A DNA stretch of 64,000 nucleotides from Burkholderia ubonensis (GTDB lineage Bacteria; Pseudomonadota; Gammaproteobacteria; Burkholderiales; Burkholderiaceae). Positions 17,211 to 25,445 of the stretch are shown here, in pieces. The position numbers and the translations under genes are program-made. The stretch's first letter is position 1, and each line of letters opens with the position of its first letter. A model generated the notes under the pieces. It was not told where the DNA came from and ran no database searches. It saw nothing but the letters and a program-made list of their open reading frames with translations. The stretch covers positions 1-64,000 of the forward strand of contig NZ_CADFEB010000010.1 of the NCBI RefSeq assembly GCF_902833085.1. Reading direction: 5' to 3'.

Positions 17211-20072
17211 TCATTGCATCGCCGTCGTGCTGCAGCGTAATCGCACGCGCGTCGCCATCTTGACCTTCTCCGCGCCCGCCGGTACGGCAGGCACCACATA
17301 GGGCAAACTGCACTGGTTGGCGGCCCCGATTCCCCACTTTGCGGTCAGTTCGCCGGAGCCTTCCAGCCCGCGCAGGAATGCCATGCCGCCCTGGCCGACG
17401 CCGCCGATCGACTTTCCCGCACCATCGAACAACTGGGTACCCATCGGTAGCGGCGAGCCGTCCTGTTTTTCCATCGCCGCGAACACCGGCCGGCCGCGCA
17501 CCGTGCTCATCTTCACGAATACGACCGAGTTGTTGCGTGGCACGACTTCCTCGCTCGTGTTCCCGAGTTCGACGTCGTCGGGGAGACGGGACGGGTCGAT
17601 CTCGACCGTGTTGACGCGATACGGCGTAAGCGAAGGAATCACCGCATAGCCGAAACGATCGATCGATGCCCCTTGCCCGTTGACGATCTGTCCGCCCGTC
17701 GCGCCCTTCGCTTCGATCAGCGCCGCCGCCTGACCAAGCGGCGGGCTCAGCGTGACCCCTCCTCGATGCATGAGCATCGCACCGTTCGCGCCGAACGACG
17801 CCTGACGCATCCGGTTGCTGAGCGATGCGTTCGCTCTGTAGGTGCCGACAGACGACCGGTAAGTACCATAGCCGCCGAGCGAAGAGAGACGGTCGCCGTC
17901 GCCGACGATGCGTGATGCGTTGACCCCGTAGCTGAACGGCGCAATGGTTCCCTTGCTGCCGGACAGATCCATCTGAACGGCGCTGTTGCCACGCGAATCG
18001 CGCGAAGCCGAGGTGGTCAACGAATTGAAGATGCTGCTCCGCGTAGACGTCTGCTTGCCGAGCGGAATCGTCAGGTTGATGCCGACCTGGGTGACCGTCC
18101 GGTCGCCGCCGTTACGGGCGCGCTGCGCATACACCGAATACGACATGCGCCGGAATGTGCTGTTGAAGCCGACCTGAAACTGCAGATCCCGCCCCCGCTC
18201 GCCTCCCCAGTAGTCCTGCGAACTACCGGTAATGTAGATCGCACTGCGATCGCCCAGGCGCTGGTTGACGTTAACCTGAAAGCGCGTACGAGCCCGATAG
18301 TTATACTGACCAATTGAACCATTCCAATCTTTGCGCGCATTCACCGCGTCCTGGAGATTGAAGAAGTTCGACGTCGAATAGCGGTACGCGGCCACCGAAA
18401 AATTGGTTCCGGTCGACGTCATCATCTTGCTGTAGGTCACACGGGAGCTGACGCCATGGTACGTGCTCCGACCGGGCACACTCGTGTGGGCGGACGTGAC
18501 GTCGAAGGCAAATGCGCCGACCGGCGTATTGAACGCCAAGCCGAACAGGCCGGAACCATAGCCGGCCGACGACAACACACCGGCATAGGCGGTGACGAGG
18601 TTCGTGATGCCGCGCTGGTAAGTCAACTGGGCGACCCACGGCTTCACATCGGAAAAACCGTCCCGGTACTGCCCGACAGTGACATTGAAGCGGTGCCGAC
18701 CGGGCCGCAACAGTTGCGGAACGGCGGCGAACGGCACCGAGAAGCGCCGCACGCGCCCGTCCGATTCGGTAACCGTCACCTCGAGGTCACCGCCGTAGCC
18801 GGTGGCGGGCAGATCGTTGAACTCGAACGGCCCCGGTGAAACGGTCTCTTCATAGACCGTGTTGCCGCCCTGCCGCACGACCACCCGCGCATTGGTGTCC
18901 GCAACGCCGCGGATCGTCGGCGCATAGGCCTGCAGCGAATTCGGCAGCATGCGGTCGTCGCTCGACAACTGGGCACCGCGCACGCTGAAGGAATCGAAGA
19001 TATCGCCGCTCGTGAAGCTGTCGCCGAGCACGATCTGGCTGCGCAGCGCCGTGATGTCCCGCTGAACGAAGGTTTCGAGACTACGCCAGGATACGCCCTG
19101 CCCGCGGCTCGCCCAGTTCAGCGTCGATCGGTGGCGAAAACGCCACGGACCGACATTCACGCCCGACTGCAAGCCGGTATACAGGCTGCTGAAGTTGTGC
19201 CCGTAAAAGTTGCTCTCGCTCGTGTACCCGTTGACGTTGTACTGCAGCAGCCCGACGTTGATCCCCTCGTCCCAGCGCGACGGATCGACGTAGCCTTGGG
19301 CCGTCTTGCTCATCTCGGTCTGCGGAATCGTCAGATCGAGCTTCAGATCCGCGCTATCGAACGTATACGTCGCGTCGGGTATCGTTTCGCGGAGCGCCAG
19401 GCAGACGTCCGGCCCCGACTCATGCGCGGCCGGGGCGCCGTCATCGCTTTCCGGCTTCGGTTGCTGAAGCCGGCTCGCGACCTTGTCGCCGTCGACACCG
19501 AACTGCTTCAGCATCTCGAGCGAGAAGCATGGCATGGCGACGTCGCTGCCGGGCACCGCGCGGAACAGCACGTCGTGACGCCCGCGTCCTTTGCCGTTGA
19601 CGCTCACGTCGACAGCGTAATTGCCTGGCTCGACCGGATTACCCTTCGCGAAACGCGACAGATCGACGCCACTGCCGGCGAACAGCCGGGGGTTGAACGC
19701 CACCACAGTGGGATCCATCGCCGTACGAGCCGCCACGTGCATCACCGGCTCCGTCGTCGCGCGAGCCGCCACGTGCATCACCGGCTCCGTCGTCGCGCGA
19801 GCCGCCATGTACATCGCCGGCTCCGTCGTCGCGCGAGCCGCCATGTACATCGCCGGCTCCGTCGTCGCGCGGGCCGCCATGTGCAGCACCGGCTCGGCAC
19901 CCGCCTGTTGCTCGGCATCGAGCCAGTCCAGCTCTGCCGCGCAAACGTCGTCGCCAAGCAAGCCCATGCCAAACGCCAGACTGACCGCCAAAGCCACCCG
20001 CCGGCGGCGAAAGACGCTCAGATCGACATCGTGAACACCGTCAAGCACGATATTTTTTGCTGCTCGAACCAC
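17211..20072 (-). CDS. Outer-membrane fimbrial usher with N-terminal tandem repeats
   Basis: Ushers are outer-membrane pores that receive chaperone-subunit complexes and extrude the fibre. The product is 953 residues, slightly longer than usual (about 800-870). The N-terminal signal peptide (RRRRVALAVSLAFGMGLLG) ends near DVCA. An insert of about 60 residues follows, made of 12-residue repeats of the type MAARATTEPAMY. The standard usher N-terminal domain then begins at FNPRLFAGSGVDLSRF, where the pattern FN..FL is expected. The barrel and plug segments follow, with GPFEFNDLP and FSVPFAAVPQLLRPG. The end has a cysteine pair (NQCSLPYV and RLRCSTT), as in the CTD. The repeats are unusual; the rest is typical. 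Confidence 0.95.
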   Translation of the reverse strand: MVRAAKNIVLDGVHDVDLSVFRRRRVALAVSLAFGMGLLGDDVCAAELDWLDAEQQAGAEPVLHMAARATTEPAMYMAARATTEPAMYMAARATTEPVMHVAARATTEPVMHVAARTAMDPTVVAFNPRLFAGSGVDLSRFAKGNPVEPGNYAVDVSVNGKGRGRHDVLFRAVPGSDVAMPCFSLEMLKQFGVDGDKVASRLQQPKPESDDGAPAAHESGPDVCLALRETIPDATYTFDSADLKLDLTIPQTEMSKTAQGYVDPSRWDEGINVGLLQYNVNGYTSESNFYGHNFSSLYTGLQSGVNVGPWRFRHRSTLNWASRGQGVSWRSLETFVQRDITALRSQIVLGDSFTSGDIFDSFSVRGAQLSSDDRMLPNSLQAYAPTIRGVADTNARVVVRQGGNTVYEETVSPGPFEFNDLPATGYGGDLEVTVTESDGRVRRFSVPFAAVPQLLRPGRHRFNVTVGQYRDGFSDVKPWVAQLTYQRGITNLVTAYAGVLSSAGYGSGLFGLAFNTPVGAFAFDVTSAHTSVPGRSTYHGVSSRVTYSKMMTSTGTNFSVAAYRYSTSNFFNLQDAVNARKDWNGSIGQYNYRARTRFQVNVNQRLGDRSAIYITGSSQDYWGGERGRDLQFQVGFNSTFRRMSYSVYAQRARNGGDRTVTQVGINLTIPLGKQTSTRSSIFNSLTTSASRDSRGNSAVQMDLSGSKGTIAPFSYGVNASRIVGDGDRLSSLGGYGTYRSSVGTYRANASLSNRMRQASFGANGAMLMHRGGVTLSPPLGQAAALIEAKGATGGQIVNGQGASIDRFGYAVIPSLTPYRVNTVEIDPSRLPDDVELGNTSEEVVPRNNSVVFVKMSTVRGRPVFAAMEKQDGSPLPMGTQLFDGAGKSIGGVGQGGMAFLRGLEGSGELTAKWGIGAANQCSLPYVVPAVPAGAEKVKMATRVRLRCSTTAMQ
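19727..19906 (-). repeat. 36-bp in-frame tandem repeat in the usher gene
   Basis: Copies begin at 19727, 19763, 19799, 19835 and 19871, a strict 36-bp period; the last copy is degenerate. The encoded unit is about M-x-M/V-A-A-R-A-T-T-E-P-A/V. The array lies just after the signal peptide, before the conserved usher N-terminal domain. The unit is a multiple of three, so copy-number changes keep the frame. Confidence 0.95.
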
Positions 20073-20108
20073 TCTTCGATCCTCATCGTTTCCGACACAG
20101 TCGGCTGG

Positions 20109-20840
20109 TTATTCAGCTGTGGCCGAACCTGCCACCTCCGCGCCGTAATCGTTGAGTAGCTTGTAAGAAATCGCGCCTCGCGCGAGCGTGCTACGCGTAC
20201 CCGGCTGCTGCGTAAACGACACATGGCCGAACGGCGCCACCATGGACGGGTCGAACTGGATTTCCTTGTCACCGGCCTTCAATGCCACATGGCTGAACGA
20301 CACGTAATAGGGCGACGGATTGTCGACGCGCAGGACGCTCTGCCCTTTGCCGTCGTGCACGACCCTCCACTTCAGCAACTCACCCGAAGGCCCGTCCTGA
20401 AGCGCGGCCGGCCGGAAAAACAGCTTGATGCGCGTGCGAAAGGCAAGCTGCAGCAGATTCGTGTCTTCGGCATTCGTCGGCTGCGGAGGAATTTCCTGCA
20501 CGTTGAGCCAGAACAGCGACTCGCGATCAGCCGGCAGATTCGTGCCCGTGTACATGATGCGCAACGTCTGCCCCTTTTTCGGCTCGACGCGAAACACCGG
20601 CGGCGTCAGCACGAACGGCACCTTGATCTGATCGGGATTGGCATCCGAATCACCGTCGTCGATCCACGACTGCACCAGCACGGGCGCCGTCTCGATGTTC
20701 GTCAACCGCACATTGACTTCGCGACTCTGCTCCGGGTACACGACCCGCGTACCCGTTATCACGATCGCCGCCTGGGCCGACAGCGCCGCCATGCCCAACG
20801 CAAAAGCGGCCGTGATGCCCTTCCATTTCCATGACCTCAC
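20109..20840 (-). CDS. Periplasmic fimbrial chaperone (PapD/FimC family)
   Basis: The chaperone caps pilus subunits by donor-strand complementation and delivers them to the usher. The product is 243 residues with a signal peptide (GITAAFALGMAALSAQAA). It has the two-domain pattern: TGTRVVYPEQSREVNVRLTN opening the first domain, then QSWIDDG, then FVLTPPVFRVEPKKGQTLRI with the conserved PPxFRxEP block. LFWLNVQEIPP and an IKLFFRP motif follow. All are standard for FGS-type chaperones. It lies between the major pilin and the usher, separated from the pilin by a strong hairpin. Confidence 0.96.
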   Translation of the reverse strand: MRSWKWKGITAAFALGMAALSAQAAIVITGTRVVYPEQSREVNVRLTNIETAPVLVQSWIDDGDSDANPDQIKVPFVLTPPVFRVEPKKGQTLRIMYTGTNLPADRESLFWLNVQEIPPQPTNAEDTNLLQLAFRTRIKLFFRPAALQDGPSGELLKWRVVHDGKGQSVLRVDNPSPYYVSFSHVALKAGDKEIQFDPSMVAPFGHVSFTQQPGTRSTLARGAISYKLLNDYGAEVAGSATAE

Positions 20841-20870
20841 GCAAACCTCCTTGATCGATCGTCGCGCGCA

Positions 20871-20901
20871 CTCCGGAGGCTTCGCAGCGAAGCCTCCGGA
20901 G
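20871..20901 (-). terminator. Perfect 14-bp stem-loop between major pilin and chaperone genes
   Basis: The arms ctccggaggcttcg and its exact complement are separated by three bases (20885-20887). The hairpin begins 29 bp after the pilin stop codon in the pilin-chaperone gap and has no T-run. It most likely protects the pilin message or attenuates read-through, so the major subunit is made in excess over chaperone and usher. That role is inferred from its position. Confidence 0.7.
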
Positions 20902-20930
20902 CCCGCTTGCGGACTACTTGCGACTCGGGA

Positions 20931-21479
20931 TCACTGATAGGCGAGCGTGAAGCGCGCGAAGGAATTCACCTTACCCGCGGTGGTCTGGCCGGTCGCGAAG
21001 TACTGGCCGCCGTAGTACATCGTCGCGCCACGGTCGGTGCCCGTACCCGTCACGTCGTAGTACCGGCCGGTCGAACCCGCCCGAATCCCCGTACCGTCGC
21101 TGTTCACCAGTTGCACGACGACGTTCTTTGCCGCCCCATCACCCTCGAGCAGGTTCTTGAGGTTGCCGGTATCCGGATCCATGTTGGTCATCTCGAAGTG
21201 GGCAGCGACCTTGTTCACGTCAGTCGCGCAATTCGTCGCGGTGATATCGAACGACGTCGAGCCGATCGTATCGCCACGCTTCGCCAGATCGACCGTCGAG
21301 ACCTTCGGCAGAATCACTTTCTTGTCCTGGTCCCCCGCCTTGATCGAACACGTGCTCGTGGTCAACTCGCCGTCGAACGTCACCTTGCCTTGCGTAACGG
21401 CCGTCTGCGCGAATGCGGTCGATGCCGCCATCGAACCCAGCAGTGCCGCAGTAAAAATACTCAATGCTTTCTTGCTCAC
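20931..21479 (-). CDS. Major fimbrial subunit (type 1 pilin family)
   Basis: This is the main structural subunit of the pilus. The start is a GTG at 21479 (VSKKALSIFTAALLGSMAAS) with an AGGAG box seven bases upstream. A signal peptide ends at AFAQ. The mature part has the two conserved cysteines (TSTCSIKAG and ATNCATD) and the GQTTAGKVNSFARFTLAYQ end, with the penultimate tyrosine typical of this family. The product is about 182 residues. It is first in the operon and followed by the stem-loop, as expected for a highly expressed pilin. Confidence 0.95.
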   Translation of the reverse strand: MSKKALSIFTAALLGSMAASTAFAQTAVTQGKVTFDGELTTSTCSIKAGDQDKKVILPKVSTVDLAKRGDTIGSTSFDITATNCATDVNKVAAHFEMTNMDPDTGNLKNLLEGDGAAKNVVVQLVNSDGTGIRAGSTGRYYDVTGTGTDRGATMYYGGQYFATGQTTAGKVNSFARFTLAYQ

Positions 21480-21557
21480 TTGACTCTCCTACTCGAATAA
21501 AAAGTACGCCGACCTCGTCGGCCAGGTCCGCGAGACGCCGCACCGCCCATGCATGCC

Positions 21558-21681
21558 GCGCTTATCTCGTTCAGTTGAACCCGGGAGAAATGCTAGCGAC
21601 ACTATTTCCTCGGAGATATAGGACAAGTTCAAATTTGAAAGAACTCTTGTCTCCCGCATACGGCAAATCCGAGATAAGCGC
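21558..21681. repeat. Nested inverted repeat upstream of the pilin gene
   Basis: The 12-bp sequence gcgcttatctcg at 21558-21569 has an exact inverted copy at 21670-21681. Inside it a 7-bp pair cgggaga/tctcccg (21582-21588 and 21650-21656) shares almost the same centre. A perfect palindrome ttcaaatttgaa lies at 21628-21639. The arrangement sits about 80-200 bp upstream of the pilin start. It could be a regulator array, an RNA structure or a small invertible segment; the sequence alone does not decide. Confidence 0.6.
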
Positions 21682-21718
21682 ACCTGATTCGCCCGAATAA
21701 CGAACTTTCAATTCCTCC

Positions 21719-21748
21719 AATTAACAATTCACTCAACATTTGTTAATT
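21719..21748. promoter_or_regulatory. 9-bp inverted repeat, operator-like
   Basis: aattaacaa at 21719-21727 is matched by ttgttaatt at 21740-21748 with a 12-bp spacer. It is AT-rich and lies about 240 bp upstream of the pilin start, where a fimbrial regulator could bind. No regulator gene is adjacent, so the ligand is unknown. Confidence 0.45.
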
Positions 21749-22141
21749 CGATGTAACGATTTCCTTTTCACCTGATAGAGGCAGGTGATCATGAAAAGGA
21801 AAACTGCCTGCGCCTCTTCGCACGACGTTCCAGCCGCCAGCAACAGCCTCCCCATCTGTACCGGCCCGGCAGTCCCGCACGCACCGCCCGACGGATTCGC
21901 CGCCCGACGGATTTCCGCTATACTTGACGCCAGCAGCCGGCCCTCCACGGGCGGCCGGTCTGCACGACGCGCCGATTTGCTGACTCGATTGCGGGCGCGC
22001 GAACCAGCCGGGGCCTTGATTTGTCTTCGTCCCGGCGGTTCACTACAAATGCGGCTAAAGAGGTCGTCAGCCGCGCATCTCCGACTCCGCGCATCGCCGA
22101 CACCGTTTAGCCGCCCAGTCATATGGCATAAGGCGGAACGA

Positions 22142-23287
22142 ATGGAATCGATCGGCATCGTCGCTCCACAGACCATGCACTTCGCCGAACCGCTGCGCTT
22201 GCAAAGCGGCAGCGTGATCGGCAACTATCAGCTCGTCGTCGAGACGTACGGCGAGCTCAACGCCGCGCGCTCGAACGCGGTGCTCGTCTGCCACGCGCTC
22301 AACGCGTCGCATCACGTCGCCGGCGTCTACGCGGACGATCCGCGCAGCACCGGCTGGTGGGACAACATGGTGGGGCCGGGCAAGCCGCTCGACACCAACC
22401 GCTTCTTCGTGATCGGCGTGAACAACCTCGGCTCGTGCTTCGGCTCGACCGGCCCGATGAGCATCGATCCGTCGAACGGCCAACCGTACGGTGCGCGCTT
22501 TCCGGTCGTCACGGTCGAGGACTGGGTGCACGCGCAGGCGCGCGTCGCCGATGCGTTCGGCATCGAGCGCTTCGCCGCGGTGATGGGCGGCAGCCTCGGC
22601 GGGATGCAGGCGCTCGCTTGGAGCCTGATGTATCCGGAGCGCGTCGCGCACTGCATCGACATCGCGTCGACGCCGAAGCTGTCCGCGCAGAACATCGCGT
22701 TCAACGAGGTCGCGCGCTCGGCGATCCTGTCCGACCCGGATTTCCACGGCGGCGATTACTACGCGCACGGCGTGAAGCCGAAGCGCGGCCTGCGCGTCGC
22801 GCGGATGATCGGCCACATCACGTATCTCTCCGACGACGACATGGCCGAGAAATTCGGCCGCGCGCTGCGCCGCGCCGACGGCGCGCTCGACGCGTACAAC
22901 TTCAGCTTCGACGTCGAGTTCGAGGTCGAGTCGTACCTGCGCTACCAGGGCGACAAGTTCGCCGACTACTTCGACGCGAACACCTACCTGCTGATCACGC
23001 GCGCGCTCGACTACTTCGATCCGGCCAAGGCGTTCGACGGCAACCTGACGGCCGCGCTCGCGCACACCAAGGCGAAATACCTGATCGCGAGCTTCTCGAC
23101 CGACTGGCGCTTCGCACCCGCGCGCTCGCGCGAGATCGTGAAGGCGCTGCTCGACAACAAGCGCACCGTGAGCTACGCGGAGATCGACGCGCCGCACGGC
23201 CACGACGCGTTCCTGCTCGACGACGCGCGCTATCACAACCTGATCCGCGCGTATTACGAACGAATCGCCAACGAGGTGGGTGCATGA
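22142..23287 (+). CDS. metX: Homoserine O-acyltransferase MetX
   Basis: MetX activates homoserine with an acyl group for methionine synthesis. The alpha/beta-hydrolase fold shows the nucleophile motif GGSLGG, with Ser at residue 151, and candidate partners Asp321 (FSTDWRFAP) and His354 (PHGHDAF). The product is 381 residues, the usual length. The start at 22142 (MESIGIVAPQTMHFAEPL) is chosen because conserved sequence begins here; the open frame further upstream encodes low-quality sequence from the intergenic region. Whether the donor is acetyl- or succinyl-CoA cannot be told from the sequence by eye; family members in this group are often succinyltransferases. It overlaps metW by four bases. 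Confidence 0.95.
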   Translation: MESIGIVAPQTMHFAEPLRLQSGSVIGNYQLVVETYGELNAARSNAVLVCHALNASHHVAGVYADDPRSTGWWDNMVGPGKPLDTNRFFVIGVNNLGSCFGSTGPMSIDPSNGQPYGARFPVVTVEDWVHAQARVADAFGIERFAAVMGGSLGGMQALAWSLMYPERVAHCIDIASTPKLSAQNIAFNEVARSAILSDPDFHGGDYYAHGVKPKRGLRVARMIGHITYLSDDDMAEKFGRALRRADGALDAYNFSFDVEFEVESYLRYQGDKFADYFDANTYLLITRALDYFDPAKAFDGNLTAALAHTKAKYLIASFSTDWRFAPARSREIVKALLDNKRTVSYAEIDAPHGHDAFLLDDARYHNLIRAYYERIANEVGA

Positions 23288-23892
23288 ACCAGCAGGCGCT
23301 GAACTCCCTGTCCGCGCGCGCGGACTTCCGCACGATCGCCCGCTGGGTCGAGCCGCGCTCGACCGTGCTCGATCTCGGCTGCGGCGACGGCTCGCTGCTG
23401 GCGCTGCTGACGGAGGAACTGGACGTCTCCGGCTACGGCATCGAACTGAACGACGCGGGCGTGCTCGCGAGCGCGAAGAACGGCATCAACGTGATCCAGC
23501 AGAACCTCGAGGACGGCCTGCGCCTGTTCGAGGACCACAGCTTCGATATCGCGATCCTGTCGCAGACGCTGCAGACGATCCACCAGACCGCCGCGATCCT
23601 GCGCGAGACCGCGCGCGTCGGCCGCGAATGCATCGTGTCGTTTCCGAATTTCGGCTACTGGGCGCACCGGCTGTCGGTGCTGCGCGGCCGGATGCCGGTG
23701 TCGAAGTCGCTGCCTTACCAGTGGCACAACACGCCGAACGTCCGCGTGCTGACGATCAAGGATTTCGAGGCGCTCGCGCCCGAGGTCGGCGTCACGATCC
23801 TCGACCGCGTCGTGCTGCACGAAGGGCAGCCGATTCGATGGGGAGCGAACTGGCGTGGTAGTCTTGCTGTCTATCGCGTCAAGCGCAGCTGA
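23284..23892 (+). CDS. metW: Methionine biosynthesis protein MetW
   Basis: MetW is a small SAM-methyltransferase-like protein that accompanies MetX in many proteobacteria and supports homoserine acylation. The product is 202 residues with the SAM-binding motif VLDLGCGDGSLL near residue 30 and the family segments NLEDGLRLFED and SFPNFGYWAHRL. Its ATG overlaps the metX stop (ATGA), so the two are translationally coupled. Confidence 0.95.
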   Translation: MNQQALNSLSARADFRTIARWVEPRSTVLDLGCGDGSLLALLTEELDVSGYGIELNDAGVLASAKNGINVIQQNLEDGLRLFEDHSFDIAILSQTLQTIHQTAAILRETARVGRECIVSFPNFGYWAHRLSVLRGRMPVSKSLPYQWHNTPNVRVLTIKDFEALAPEVGVTILDRVVLHEGQPIRWGANWRGSLAVYRVKRS

Positions 23893-24023
23893 GCCGGAGC
23901 GCCGTTGACGGGCGGCACGGCCGGTCACGGTCAGGCACGGCCGGTTGGCCCGGCCCGCAGCCACGCGGGCGGCTGCCGCGCGCTGCCGCCGCCATAACGT
24001 CAACGCTACCCAGTTCCATTCCC

Positions 24024-25445
24024 ATGTCGAAAACGCCACACGAGGCGACCGCACTCACCGCTCACGAGGATCACCCCGGCTGGCGAGCATTCCTGAACAC
24101 GCACATGCTGATCTGCGTGTTTCTCGGCTTCACGTCCGGTCTGCCCCTCTTCACGCTCGTCTACCTCGTGCAGGCATGGCTGCGCTCGGAAGGCGTGAAC
24201 CTGAAGGAAATCGGCCTGTTCGCGCTGATCCAGTTCCCGTATACGTGGAAGTTCCTGTGGGCGCCGCTGATGGACCGCTATCTCCCGCGCCTGCCCGGCT
24301 GGCGGCCCGGGCGCCGGCGCGGCTGGATGCTGCTCACGCAGTTGCTCGTCGCGGGCGCGATCGCCGCGCTCGGCTTCGTGTCGCCGCGCGATTCGATCTG
24401 GACGGTCGCCGCGCTCACCACGCTCGTCGCGTTCTTTGGCGCGAGCGCGGACATCGTGATCGACGCGTATCGCCGCGAGTTGCTGCGCGACACCGAGCAG
24501 GGCCTCGGCAACGCGGTGCACGTGAACGCGTACAAGCTCGCCGCGCTGATCCCCGGCTCGCTGGCGCTGATCCTGTCCGATCACCTGCCGTGGGACGTCG
24601 TGTTCGCGATCACCGGCGCGTTCATGCTGCCGGGCATCGTGATGACGCTGCTCGTGCGCGAGCCGGAAGTGGTCGGCGCGCCGCCGCGCAACCTGCGCGA
24701 CGCGATCGTGCTGCCGTTCCGGGAATTCATCCTGCGCGACGGCTGGGCCGGCGCGCTGCTCGTGATCGCGTTCATCTTCCTGTTCAAGATCGGCGACACG
24801 ATGGCGACGACGCTGTCGACGTCGTTCTTCCTGGACATCGGCTTCTCGCGCACGGAAATCGGCATCGTCGCGAAAACTACCGCGCTCGTCGCGAGCGTCG
24901 CCGGCGGGATCATCGGCGGCGTCTGGCTCGTGAAGATCGGCATCGGCCGCGGGCTGTGGATCTTCGGTGCGCTGCAGATGGTGTCGACGCTCGGCTTCGC
25001 GTGGCTCGCGCAGGTCGGCCCCGGCTCGGCGGTGCTCGCGACGCTCTACGACTTCACGGTCGCCGCGAGCCACGCGATCGCGTCGGTGCTGTCGGTCGTC
25101 GGCATCGAGGTCACGCCGCAGCTCAGCCCGATGACGGTGGCGCTCGCGCTCGTCTACGGCTTTGAAACCTTCACGACCGGCCTGACGATGGCCGCCTTCG
25201 TCGCATACATCGCGAGCACGACCGACCCGCGCTATACCGCGACGCAGTTCGCGCTGTTCACGAGCCTCGCGTCGGTGCCGCGCACGCTCGCGTCCGCGGC
25301 GAGCGGCTTCATCGTCGCGAAGACCGGCTGGTTCGACTACTTCCTGATGTGCACCGCGCTCGCCATCCCCGGCATGATGCTGCTGTTCAAGATCGCGCCG
25401 TGGCGCGGCGACGCGCGCAATGGCGAGGCGACCCGTGCGCAGTGA
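24024..25445 (+). CDS. ampG: AmpG-family muropeptide permease (MFS)
   Basis: AmpG carries anhydro-muropeptides from the periplasm into the cytoplasm for cell-wall recycling and, in many species, beta-lactamase induction. The product is 473 residues with about twelve membrane helices. The N-terminus holds a diagnostic block around HMLICVFLGFTSGLPLFTL. LIQFPYTWKFLWAPLMDRY and the ASADIVIDAYRREL segment that follow are typical of AmpG. The C-terminus (TATQFALFTSLASVPRTLAS) is also family-like. The 3' end overlaps the next gene by 26 bp if that gene uses its first ATG. Confidence 0.93.
   Translation: MSKTPHEATALTAHEDHPGWRAFLNTHMLICVFLGFTSGLPLFTLVYLVQAWLRSEGVNLKEIGLFALIQFPYTWKFLWAPLMDRYLPRLPGWRPGRRRGWMLLTQLLVAGAIAALGFVSPRDSIWTVAALTTLVAFFGASADIVIDAYRRELLRDTEQGLGNAVHVNAYKLAALIPGSLALILSDHLPWDVVFAITGAFMLPGIVMTLLVREPEVVGAPPRNLRDAIVLPFREFILRDGWAGALLVIAFIFLFKIGDTMATTLSTSFFLDIGFSRTEIGIVAKTTALVASVAGGIIGGVWLVKIGIGRGLWIFGALQMVSTLGFAWLAQVGPGSAVLATLYDFTVAASHAIASVLSVVGIEVTPQLSPMTVALALVYGFETFTTGLTMAAFVAYIASTTDPRYTATQFALFTSLASVPRTLASAASGFIVAKTGWFDYFLMCTALAIPGMMLLFKIAPWRGDARNGEATRAQ

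Larger units (their letters stand above)
21480..22141. promoter_or_regulatory. Divergent fimbrial/metX regulatory region
   Basis: This 662-bp gap separates the fimbrial operon (minus) from metX (plus). No convincing gene is seen, although frames are open over parts of it. It is AT-rich at 21590-21760. It holds several dyads, including gccgac/gtcggc at 21508-21522 in the pilin leader and cacctg/caggtg at 21769-21787 flanked by cctttt/aaaagg. Two others are listed separately. A tatact box at 21919-21924 on the plus strand is a weak -10 candidate for metX, with no good -35. No riboswitch could be recognised upstream of metX. Confidence 0.5.

Noticed and set aside
19727..19906. 36-bp repeats at 19727-19906 as a CRISPR array
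   Set aside because: The copies are contiguous with no spacers and fall in frame within the usher gene.
21785..22141. N-terminal extension of MetX or separate small gene upstream
   Set aside because: The open frame upstream of 22142 has no conserved sequence, while the family N-terminus starts at MESIGIVAPQ.
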